NCBI GenBank assembly: GCA_021826605.1
Contig: JAKAZF010000216.1
Location: 1-5,757 of the forward strand
Direction: 5' to 3'
Source of the DNA: Planctomycetota bacterium
GTDB taxonomy: Bacteria; Planctomycetota; Phycisphaerae; WQYP01
DNA: 5,757 bases
Shown: piece by piece, positions 1 through 5,274 of the stretch
Layout of the letters: the number at the start of each line of letters is the position of its first letter
Position numbering within the stretch: the first letter of the stretch is position 1
The notes under the pieces: model-generated
Database searches by the model: none
Seen by the model: the letters and a program-made list of their open reading frames with translations, nothing else
What the model was told of the DNA's origin: nothing
Position numbers and translations under genes: made by a program

Positions 1-342
1 AACGCCCACCACGCCGTCAGCCATCAGTGTTAATGCTTCCTGTTCCATGCGCGTCATGGCCAGTTCCCGCGCCTGATACATGGCCTGGGAGATCACATTT
101 AATTCCTGATTTTGTCCCCATGATCCGTACTGAATTCCCACATGATAAATACATGAGCCAACCACCAGCCCCAGCGGCTCAAAGCCGGCTTCGCGCACCA
201 TCAGAAATTCATTAACCGATAAATCGGAGGTAAATATGCCGCCGCTCTGCCCGGCTTCACGCAGCCCCTGCAAGCGTTCCAATGCGTGTTTGGGAAGACC
301 GGCCAACGCCGGATTTACCTGTGTGCCTGTTTCGTCCGCCAT
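1..342 (-). CDS. YbjQ-like (heavy-metal-binding domain superfamily) protein, partial
   Basis: This gene is incomplete: 114 codons are visible from the ATG at 342 to the left edge, with no stop. The ATG follows the TAA of the 303-aa gene with no base between them (TAAATG). A GGAG inside the end of that gene serves as ribosome binding site, so the two are almost certainly co-transcribed and probably translationally coupled. After a polar N-terminus of about 35 residues comes a segment with the pattern GFEPLGLVVGSCIYHVG (residues 53-69). It is followed by a helix rich in M, E and A and by LMADGVVGV, which matches the YbjQ-family signature (A..M..EA..LGANAVVGV). The same pattern occurs twice in the upstream neighbour, so this is a paralogous third domain copy. 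The biochemical role is unknown: the 'heavy-metal-binding' label comes from family naming, not demonstrated metal binding here. No signal peptide is visible, so a cytoplasmic location is likely. Confidence 0.85.
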   Translation of the reverse strand, partial: MADETGTQVNPALAGLPKHALERLQGLREAGQSGGIFTSDLSVNEFLMVREAGFEPLGLVVGSCIYHVGIQYGSWGQNQELNVISQAMYQARELAMTRMEQEALTLMADGVVGV

Positions 343-1254
343 TTAGATAATCTCCTTTTCTCGAGGCATTACCGGTGTCATTTTTCCATCGCTGACGCTG
401 AATACGGGTTTTAATTTTAATGATAGGTGCCGCCCGGGTTCATGCAGCACCGCCGTACCAAAAGCAATGTGCCGCCCCAAAAATCTCTGCCGCGGATCGT
501 TTTCCGCCGGCTCGCCGCGCAATAATTCCGAAAATTGCACGCGTGCCAGAACGCCCGTACCAATTCGCGCTGCATCGCTGGCCAGTTGGCCTATTGCGGC
601 ACGGCGAATATCGGTCATAAAATCTGATAACTCACGCAGTTCCTGATTCCACCAGGTGCCCTGCCCGGACGCATTTCTCGATGAATAATGCCAATTATAA
701 TGCGCCCCAATCGCCAGGCCGGTCGGTAAGATTCCTGATTCCATCAAGCGGGCAAACTCCAACGCCGAAACCGTTGCGATCACGGGCGTGCGCGGGGTTG
801 CCAACCCGGCAATACGCACCGCTGTGCCCAGCACCGCGTAATCCATTTGATCATCGCCGGTGCCTTCCATGCGCGTCGCGCTTAGCTTGACATCCACCAC
901 CGCATTGGCACCCATGAGCGTTGCTTCTTGCCGCATGCGGTCAATGGCCGTATGCCATCCGTCATAATGTCCGCGCGTCCAGGAATAGCCGTAATGGTAC
1001 CAGCAATTCCCCGAGACCATTCCCAGCGGATGAATGCCATGTGATCTTTGCGCCAGCAACGCCCCCACCGAACCGGTGGATATCCAAGGCAACTTCCCCG
1101 ATTTGGTATCGGCGAGGCGTTGCTTGACAAAGTCCGGCAGCGTCTGATTGGTTAGTGCCGTGTCCCAAGCCTGATTGCGCGCTAATTGCTGGGCCTGATG
1201 CTGCTGCCGATCCGGATCTGAATTCTGTCCTAATATGCGGCCAAACAATGACAT
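343..1254 (-). CDS. Protein with two tandem YbjQ-like domains
   Basis: This is a 303-aa protein with two divergent copies of a YbjQ-like domain. Copy 1 spans about residues 56-149, with GIHPLGMVSGNCWYHYG at 73-89, LMGANAVVDVKLS at 113-125 and the closing GTAVRI at 143-148. Copy 2 spans about 158-270, with GILPTGLAIGAHYNWHY at 174-190, a degenerate ARIGTGVLARVQFS at 229-242 and the closing FGTAV at 265-269. YbjQ of E. coli is a single domain of roughly 105 residues with the same LGADAVVG and GTAV signatures, so this is a fusion or internal duplication. The N-terminal 55 residues are Q-rich and polar, with no signal peptide or membrane segment. The start ATG at 1254 is preceded by AAGGGA at a usual distance. 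The gene is followed without a gap by another YbjQ-like gene. Family membership is well supported; function is not known. Confidence 0.85.
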   Translation of the reverse strand: MSLFGRILGQNSDPDRQQHQAQQLARNQAWDTALTNQTLPDFVKQRLADTKSGKLPWISTGSVGALLAQRSHGIHPLGMVSGNCWYHYGYSWTRGHYDGWHTAIDRMRQEATLMGANAVVDVKLSATRMEGTGDDQMDYAVLGTAVRIAGLATPRTPVIATVSALEFARLMESGILPTGLAIGAHYNWHYSSRNASGQGTWWNQELRELSDFMTDIRRAAIGQLASDAARIGTGVLARVQFSELLRGEPAENDPRQRFLGRHIAFGTAVLHEPGRHLSLKLKPVFSVSDGKMTPVMPREKEII

Positions 1255-1328
1255 GGCAGATCCCTTTTAACAGGAGCCGTGGCGGTTTTTGGTCTTTTCA
1301 AGCAAGTCCAAGAAACTCTATACTGGGA

Positions 1329-1357
1329 TTTATAGCGGCAAGCGCATGGGCTTGCAA
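1329..1357 (-). promoter_or_regulatory. Candidate sigma70-type promoter for the YbjQ-domain genes
   Basis: On the minus strand TTGCAA (1357-1352) is followed by a 17-nt spacer and TATAAA (1334-1329). These match the consensus at 4/6 and 5/6 positions with ideal spacing. A start near 1322 would give a leader of roughly 65-70 nt before the ATG at 1254. The site lies in the 123-nt gap after the 128-aa gene, so the YbjQ genes may be expressed both from here and by read-through. A 6-bp inverted repeat (GCAAGC 1338-1343, GCTTGC 1350-1355) overlaps the spacer and -35 element. It has no T-tract and is unlikely to be a terminator. Sequence match only. Confidence 0.45.
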
Positions 1358-1377
1358 GACATATCATTTAATATTAT

Positions 1378-1764
1378 TTAATTCATCAAAAATTCATGCA
1401 AAATACCTTGCGCTCCGGCCATCTTGGTGGACATGGCTCCAAGTTCCTTATTCAGGCTTGCAAGCCAGTCAGGCAGTTGTAATTCCTCGTTTTTTAACAC
1501 AATGCCCCGCACTTCATTACACCGGCTTAATTGCAGGCCATGGCCGGAGTTATCCAGCACATACCGATTAGCCCCCAGATGAATCGTAATCCCCACCACG
1601 TGCTGCGTTTTTGCAAACAACGAATCCTTCTTCCGATGCACTTGCACCTGCCCTGGAAGAGATTGCTCGAGTCGCGTGGCAAACGCTTCAAGAAATGCTT
1701 TAATATCACGTTCAGCGCGGCGCAGAAAAGCCGCATGAAGATCAAATGCTCCAACTTCTTCCAT
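1378..1764 (-). CDS. Conserved-looking hypothetical protein, 128 aa, partner of YbjQ-domain genes
   Basis: I do not recognise a named family. The protein is small, soluble and without signal peptide or membrane segments. It has an N-terminal helix-like charged segment (about residues 10-36, with RRAERDIKAFLEAFATRLEQ). A beta-rich core follows, beginning LPGQVQVHRKKDSLFAKTQHVVGITIHLG (36-64) and continuing through VRGIVLKNEEL (85-95). The C-terminus is a second helical segment (97-126). The compact alpha-beta-alpha pattern and an apparently ordered core suggest a real gene, and the good promoter and ribosome binding site support this. A GTG start at 1776 would be possible, but that GTG is itself part of the GAGGTG ribosome binding site, so the ATG at 1764 is chosen. 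The gene precedes the two YbjQ-domain genes on the same strand, 123 nt away, which suggests a functional link. My impression that similar small proteins sit beside YbjQ-type genes elsewhere is from memory and unverified. Confidence 0.8.
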   Translation of the reverse strand: MEEVGAFDLHAAFLRRAERDIKAFLEAFATRLEQSLPGQVQVHRKKDSLFAKTQHVVGITIHLGANRYVLDNSGHGLQLSRCNEVRGIVLKNEELQLPDWLASLNKELGAMSTKMAGAQGILHEFLMN

Positions 1765-1773
1765 AAAGATTCG

Positions 1774-1779
1774 CACCTC
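1774..1779 (-). promoter_or_regulatory. Ribosome binding site deciding the start of the 128-aa gene
   Basis: GAGGTG on the minus strand lies 9 nt before the ATG at 1764. The alternative upstream GTG start (1776) overlaps this motif, so it cannot use it. That argues for the 128-aa form over a 132-aa form. Confidence 0.75.
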
Positions 1780-1810
1780 GCTGTGAGTTTATACTTTCCT
1801 CTGCTGATGA

Positions 1811-1840
1811 ATTATAAGCACATCGACGCGATCGCGACAA
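1811..1840 (-). promoter_or_regulatory. Strong candidate promoter for the 128-aa gene
   Basis: The minus strand shows TTGTCG (1840-1835, 4/6 to the -35 consensus), an 18-nt spacer and a perfect TATAAT (1816-1811). The predicted start near 1804 gives a leader of about 40 nt carrying the GAGGTG ribosome binding site. The 9-bp repeat array begins only 9 bp upstream of the -35 element, so the repeats occupy the place where an activator or alpha-subunit contact would be expected. Prediction from sequence only. Confidence 0.6.
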
Positions 1841-1849
1841 CGGCAGGTT

Positions 1850-1912
1850 CAGTGGGTTCAGTAATTGCAGTAATTGCAGTATTGGCAGTATTGGCAGTAC
1901 TGGCAGTGAAGG
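1850..1912. repeat. Seven-unit 9-bp tandem repeat (CAGTNNNNN)
   Basis: On the plus strand the units are CAGTGGGTT, CAGTAATTG (twice), CAGTATTGG (twice), CAGTACTGG and CAGTGAAGG, head to tail with no gaps. CAGT is invariant in all seven units, and the change from AATTG to ATTGG to ACTGG shows stepwise divergence by duplication of neighbouring units. A partial unit (CAGGTT) precedes the array at 1844. The array lies between the stop of the sugar porter gene (1950) and the promoter of the 128-aa gene. Because the period is three codons, hydrophobic tripeptide repeats appear when it is translated on either strand; I do not regard these as coding. Confidence 0.93.
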
Positions 1913-1949
1913 TCGCATCCAGGCCGATTGGCCACAGGGTCTTACCTAT

Positions 1950-3461
1950 TTATTTTCCCGCCAATTTATTTTCATGCCGATAATGCCAGTCGGCTTCGAT
2001 TTGTTCCAGTGTTTTGCCCTTGGTTTCCGGCAGCACCAGCAGCACAAACAGGAAACTTATCAGCGAACAGCCGGAATAAATGAAGTACGTGACGGTAAGC
2101 CCCACACTGTGTTTCAACATTGGAAACGTCTGGGCCACTACGTAAATGGCGATCCACAGCGTCAATACTCCCACCGACGCGGCACGCCCGCGAATGCGGG
2201 CGGGGAATATTTCAGAAATGATAATCCACGGCATCGGCCCCATCGCCATCGCGAAGGCCGCAATAAATGTCAGGATGCTGGTAATCAGAATCACCACCTG
2301 CCCGTGACTGAAATGCACCACCATGGAATGCACCGCGTGGCCATGATTCATCGTCGTTACCGGTATGCGATTGGCAAACGCAAAAATTAATCCCACCGAT
2401 GCCAGAGCCACAACCTGTATCGCCGTTCCAATCGCCAGCAGCAATTTGCGCCCCGCTTTATCCACAAAACCCACAGCAATAAACGTGAATGCCAGGTTGA
2501 CCATTCCCACCAGAGCCGTTGAGCCGAAGGCATTGGTCGTTTTCATGCCCGCCGCCTCAAAAACGCGCGGGGCATAATAAATAATGGAATTGATGCCGCT
2601 GAATTGTGAAAATACCGCCAGAAATAGTGCGATAATCAGCGGAAGCCGAAAGCGTGGGGTGAACAATTCGGCAAACCGGCCATCCTCCTGGGCGGCTGTT
2701 TCTTTTACCGCCTTAATTTCCCGATCCGCCGCGGCGGACCCGATAAAGCCGGTGAGAATATGCCGCCCCCGCTGCTCCTGATTGTTAATCACCAGCCATC
2801 GCGGACTTTCCGGTACCGCCAGAATCATCAATAGAAACAGCAACGCCGGCAACGTTTCCGATCCCAGCATCCAGCGCCAGCCCATGGTTTGATTCCAGTT
2901 CATGCCCGCCAGATGATTAGCGGCGTTAATATGATTTCCCGCATTGAGAATAAAATAATTAACCCAGTAGACCACGGCAATACCGATGACAATGCCCAGT
3001 TGGAATAACGATCCCAGCCGCCCGCGATGGCGCTCCGGGGAAATTTCCGCAATATACACCGGAGCAACCATGGAAGACGCGCCAATGGCCACACCGCCGA
3101 TGATGCGGGCCAGGACAAGTTCCGTTAAGGATTGCGGGATGGCGGAAAGCAAGCCGGATGCCGCAAAGAGCACCGCACAGACAATTAATAACTTCTTGCG
3201 TCCGAACCGATCCGCCAATGTCCCGGCGAACATGGCACCAGGCACTGCCCCCAATTCCAGACACGCAATTGCGAACCCTAATTGCGTGTTGCTTAAATGA
3301 AAATACGTTTGCAGATATCCCTGAATACCCGATGCTACCCCGGTATCATATCCGAACAGCAGCCCGGCCAAAGCCGCCGCCGCTACCGCAAAAACAATCG
3401 GCCCGATTCCGGGCACCGAGGCCGGCAAAGCACCATTTTCCATACCGGAATTTTCACGCAT
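1950..3461 (-). CDS. MFS sugar porter (XylE/GLUT type)
   Basis: This 503-aa inner-membrane protein has about 12 membrane spans and the full set of sugar-porter signatures. These are FGYDTGVASG (36-45), DRFGRKK (84-90), the PESPRW cytoplasmic motif (217-222), QFSGIN (286-291), YYAP (295-298), DKAGRK (334-339), PMPWIIISEIFP (409-420), RIRGRA (422-427) and PETKG (478-482). It should import a mono- or small oligosaccharide, probably by proton symport like XylE. Compared with XylE as remembered, the paired glutamines before the GIN motif are reduced to one: S285 replaces the first and Q286 is kept. The start ATG at 3461 is set by GGTGGAG, 8 nt upstream. An in-frame opening extends to 3785, but its first 108 codons overlap the enzyme gene and do not resemble a transporter. 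A histidine-rich loop (five His within residues 373-386) lies between two C-half spans. It follows the GH130 gene by 67 nt on the same strand, so it is likely co-transcribed. The substrate cannot be read from the sequence. Confidence 0.95.
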   Translation of the reverse strand: MRENSGMENGALPASVPGIGPIVFAVAAAALAGLLFGYDTGVASGIQGYLQTYFHLSNTQLGFAIACLELGAVPGAMFAGTLADRFGRKKLLIVCAVLFAASGLLSAIPQSLTELVLARIIGGVAIGASSMVAPVYIAEISPERHRGRLGSLFQLGIVIGIAVVYWVNYFILNAGNHINAANHLAGMNWNQTMGWRWMLGSETLPALLFLLMILAVPESPRWLVINNQEQRGRHILTGFIGSAAADREIKAVKETAAQEDGRFAELFTPRFRLPLIIALFLAVFSQFSGINSIIYYAPRVFEAAGMKTTNAFGSTALVGMVNLAFTFIAVGFVDKAGRKLLLAIGTAIQVVALASVGLIFAFANRIPVTTMNHGHAVHSMVVHFSHGQVVILITSILTFIAAFAMAMGPMPWIIISEIFPARIRGRAASVGVLTLWIAIYVVAQTFPMLKHSVGLTVTYFIYSGCSLISFLFVLLVLPETKGKTLEQIEADWHYRHENKLAGK

Positions 3462-3469
3462 TGAAATAT

Positions 3470-3476
3470 CTCCACC
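3470..3476 (-). promoter_or_regulatory. Ribosome binding site fixing the porter start
   Basis: GGTGGAG on the minus strand lies 8 nt before the ATG at 3461. It supports the 503-aa protein rather than the 611-codon open frame that runs back into the upstream gene. Confidence 0.8.
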
Positions 3477-3528
3477 AGTGAATACTTGGTTATCCGAACA
3501 CTTAATTCCGAGGCCATTGCATCCCGAC

Positions 3529-4656
3529 CTATTTGGCGACCGCCATTCCCACCACAGTATCCGCTCCGCCATAAAAAAGAAACCATTTATCCTTAAACCA
3601 CGCCAGGCCTTCAATGAAGGTGGTGCCCGCTTTATATTGTCCGGTTTTTTCCCATGATTCTTCAGGTCGGAAAAATGGCTCCGACGGGCGATAAATAAGT
3701 TGGGACGGGTTCTCACCGGAAAACAGCGCCTGCCCCGCGGAATATTGCCGCGGCGGAATCCTTGGCCCCCGGCTGATTTTGCCATCGCTCATGCCATTGA
3801 AGAAAAACACAATGCCGGCTGGTGTCAGCAGGGCCGGTGGGCCGGACTCCGTCAACCATGAATCAAAATGTCCCGGCTTATTTTTGGGTAATACGCAGAC
3901 GGGGTTCCCGGCTGCGTCTACAACCGGTGTCCATTGAATTAAATCAGTCGAATGGGCCAGATATGTCTGCCCCAATGTATGCCAATACATCCAGTATCGG
4001 CCCTGGATTTTGGCGGCAAGAATTTGCGGGCCGACTTTCCGGGTAACAATCGCACCGGATTTGGACCAGGTATTTGCGAAATGGCCGCGATACGCTTGGC
4101 GAAACACCGCGCCGTGATGCGTCCAATGCGTCAAATTCTTTGATGTTGCCACGCCCAGCCGCGCCACCTTGCGATTCCACATGGTAAACGTAATCACAAA
4201 TGTTCCATCCGCCGCCTGAACGATGCGCGGATCTTCACAGCCGCCCGGCCACTCATCTTTCTGCCATTTTCCTGGCGCGGGATACAGCACTGGATGCGGC
4301 AGCACTGTAAAATCAACACCATCGGAACTTTCCGCCAAGCCTACGCGGCTGGTATATCCACCAATATCATCACCGTGCTCTCCTTCCGCACGGAAAAGCA
4401 CATACAACTTATGATTCCACGCGATCGCTGCCGGGTTAAACGCATGCGCAAATTCCCAATGTGAAAGACCATGCGTGTCCGGATCGGTAAACACCGAACT
4501 GGGATCGGGCCTGATGATCGGCTGGCCATCTGCCGGCCGCACAAAAGGCCCGATTCGCCAGTGCCCAGAAATAATTGCCGAGGAAGCCGATCTCGCTTTT
4601 ATGACTGTACCCGCAGCAACCGCGCCGGACAACATTATAAATTTTCTTCGATTCAT
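3529..4656 (-). CDS. GH130-family mannoside phosphorylase/mannosidase-like enzyme with Tat signal
   Basis: This 375-aa protein has a twin-arginine signal (NRRKFIM, residues 2-8), a hydrophobic stretch and a likely cleavage site after SASSA near residue 27, so export across the inner membrane is predicted. The rest has the five-bladed propeller motifs of glycoside hydrolase family 130. These are FNPAAIAW (73-80), VGLAESSDG (105-113), GCEDPRI (139-145, holding the expected catalytic Asp142), WNRKVARLGVATS (160-172), WSKSGAIV (197-204), TESGPPALLTP (269-279), YSAGQALF (305-312), GTTFIEGL (344-351) and FYGGADTVVGMAV (361-373). GH130 enzymes act on beta-mannosides, either by phosphorolysis or by hydrolysis in some clades; the pattern is closest to the mannosylglucose-phosphorylase-like clade as I remember it. 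The start is the ATG at 4656, because AAGGTG lies 7 nt upstream. The ATG at 4662 is only 1 nt from that site. The downstream porter gene suggests a joint role in sugar release and uptake. Exact substrate and reaction are open. Confidence 0.9.
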   Translation of the reverse strand: MNRRKFIMLSGAVAAGTVIKARSASSAIISGHWRIGPFVRPADGQPIIRPDPSSVFTDPDTHGLSHWEFAHAFNPAAIAWNHKLYVLFRAEGEHGDDIGGYTSRVGLAESSDGVDFTVLPHPVLYPAPGKWQKDEWPGGCEDPRIVQAADGTFVITFTMWNRKVARLGVATSKNLTHWTHHGAVFRQAYRGHFANTWSKSGAIVTRKVGPQILAAKIQGRYWMYWHTLGQTYLAHSTDLIQWTPVVDAAGNPVCVLPKNKPGHFDSWLTESGPPALLTPAGIVFFFNGMSDGKISRGPRIPPRQYSAGQALFSGENPSQLIYRPSEPFFRPEESWEKTGQYKAGTTFIEGLAWFKDKWFLFYGGADTVVGMAVAK

Positions 4657-4663
4657 AACCATT

Positions 4664-4669
4664 CACCTT
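4664..4669 (-). promoter_or_regulatory. Ribosome binding site deciding the GH130 start
   Basis: AAGGTG on the minus strand is 7 nt before the ATG at 4656 but only 1 nt before the ATG at 4662. This favours the shorter protein beginning MNRRKF, which puts the twin arginines at residues 3-4. Confidence 0.7.
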
Positions 4670-4715
4670 AAAAGCAACCGACGAGTCCAAAAAACTTCAT
4701 GCAGAAACATAATTT

Positions 4716-4745
4716 TGCGACGTTCATGAATACAACTACGTCGCA
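4716..4745. promoter_or_regulatory. 8-bp perfect inverted repeat upstream of the GH130-porter operon
   Basis: TGCGACGT (4716-4723) and ACGTCGCA (4738-4745) are perfect inverted copies separated by 14 bp. The half-site centres are 22 bp apart, which is two helical turns, so the arms lie on the same face of the DNA as for a dimeric repressor or activator. The position is 60-90 bp before the GH130 start and suits an operator for sugar-dependent control. A leader-RNA hairpin is an alternative if transcription starts upstream. I could not place a convincing promoter for this operon. Confidence 0.45.
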
Positions 4746-4790
4746 GGAATTCCATATTACAATGCCGGTATCTTTCCTAATACCCTCAAG

Positions 4791-4854
4791 TTGGCTTTGC
4801 TACCCATGATTTTGCCCTGCGCGCGGTTATGGGTCCGCCGATTGGCAAAGTTGA
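4791..4854. repeat. Nested imperfect inverted repeats in the divergent intergenic region
   Basis: An outer pair, CTTTGC (4795-4800) with GCAAAG (4845-4850), can be extended by T-A and G-T pairs to 4791 and 4854. It encloses an inner pair, ACCCAT (4802-4807) with ATGGGT (4829-4834). The outer arm ends on the -35 element of the antitoxin promoter. It is too imperfect for a confident transposon remnant or RNA gene. The rest of the gene-free stretch 4670-4887 shows nothing beyond this, the 8-bp inverted repeat and the promoter listed. Confidence 0.3.
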
Positions 4855-4879
4855 CCCGGAGATAGGGTTGTTGGACAAT
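4851..4879 (+). promoter_or_regulatory. Candidate promoter for the antitoxin-like gene, giving a near-leaderless mRNA
   Basis: TTGACC (4851-4856, 5/6) is followed by a 17-nt spacer and GACAAT (4874-4879, 4/6). Transcription would begin at about 4886, only two bases before the ATG at 4888. That fits the absence of a ribosome binding site in front of this gene. Confidence 0.45.
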
Positions 4880-4887
4880 AACATCAG

Positions 4888-5151
4888 ATGACTTATGATA
4901 GTACACACATCACGCAAGATACCTCGAAACATGGCCACGCCGTAAAGAAGGCCACGTGTGGCGAACGCATCATCGTCAAGCAGCGGGGAAAGGCGACTGT
5001 TACCATTGTGCCCGTGGAAGATGCTGAATATATGCAACGGCTGGAGGATGAACACGACGTGCACGCGGCGGAGAAAGGCATGGCTGATCTACGTTCCGGG
5101 AAAAGCCAGCCAATTCCATGGAAAAAAATAAAAAGCAAATGGGGATTGTGA
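4888..5151 (+). CDS. Phd/YefM-family antitoxin-like protein, apparently solitary
   Basis: This 87-aa protein has the N-terminal Phd/YefM DNA-binding fold pattern: a short helix region (ITQDTSKHGHAVKKA, 8-22), then GERIIVKQRGKATVTIVPVEDAEYM (25-49). The latter corresponds to the GERIVITRRGKPVAALVPLED-type signature of the family. A charged middle helix (51-69) follows, and then a tail ending IPWKKIKSKWGL (76-87), which resembles the toxin-binding tail often seen as IPWEEVK..LGL. Such proteins repress their own promoter and neutralise a RelE/ParE- or Doc/VapC-type toxin. Here no toxin-like frame follows: the next gene is ileS, 123 nt downstream, and nothing toxin-like precedes it on the same strand. 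ATG 4888 is the only in-frame start before the conserved region (an in-frame TAA lies at 4879-4881). It has no good ribosome binding site. It may be an orphan antitoxin, a remnant of a lost pair, or a stand-alone regulator. Confidence 0.82.
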   Translation: MTYDSTHITQDTSKHGHAVKKATCGERIIVKQRGKATVTIVPVEDAEYMQRLEDEHDVHAAEKGMADLRSGKSQPIPWKKIKSKWGL

Positions 5152-5177
5152 TCCTTGGGGTACCGGGAGCGGCCGTT

Positions 5178-5204
5178 CCATTGGGTCTCCATTGGCGGTA
5201 TATT
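5178..5204 (+). promoter_or_regulatory. Possible ileS promoter region with CCATTGG direct repeats
   Basis: TATATT (5199-5204) matches 5/6 of a -10 box, but no good -35 is found at 16-18 nt. Just upstream, CCATTGG occurs twice (5178-5184 and 5189-5195), 11 bp apart, or about one helical turn. That could be a binding site for an activator compensating for the missing -35. The remaining 5152-5274 gap also holds a near-palindrome at 5166-5179 (GGANCGGCCGNTCC) and no recognisable gene, tRNA or terminator. Weak evidence. Confidence 0.25.
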
Positions 5205-5274
5205 ATGGGTTTTGCCGTAGCGGCCTGATGCTGCGCGGTTGGATGTTTTTCCCAGATAGGTTGAAACGAGCCAG

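Noticed and set aside
1338..1355. Hairpin GCAAGC/GCTTGC as a terminator after the 128-aa gene
   Set aside because: The stem is only 6 bp and is not followed by a T-tract on the minus strand; it overlaps a better promoter candidate.
1742..1918. Minus-strand 58-codon frame starting at 1918 with a leucine/proline repeat
   Set aside because: It is created by the same 9-bp repeat, runs across the candidate promoter and into the 128-aa gene out of frame, and has no ribosome binding site.
1923..1934. GGCC-loop-GGCC hairpin as terminator of the porter gene
   Set aside because: A 4-bp stem without a following run of T on the minus strand is not a credible intrinsic terminator.
1531..1983. Plus-strand open frame of 150 codons with a hydrophobic VIAVIAVLAVLAV stretch
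   Set aside because: It overlaps the 128-aa gene antisense, and the hydrophobic part comes only from the 9-bp repeat being read as three codons. No start signal supports it.
3462..3785. In-frame extension of the sugar porter to a 611-aa protein
   Set aside because: The extra 108 residues are read antiparallel-free from within the GH130 gene in another frame, contain no transporter features, and a strong GGTGGAG site marks the ATG at 3461.
5153..5170. T-box-like string (GGGGTACCGGG) upstream of ileS
   Set aside because: Only part of the conserved T-box core is matched. No specifier stem, antiterminator or terminator is visible in the short 123-nt gap.
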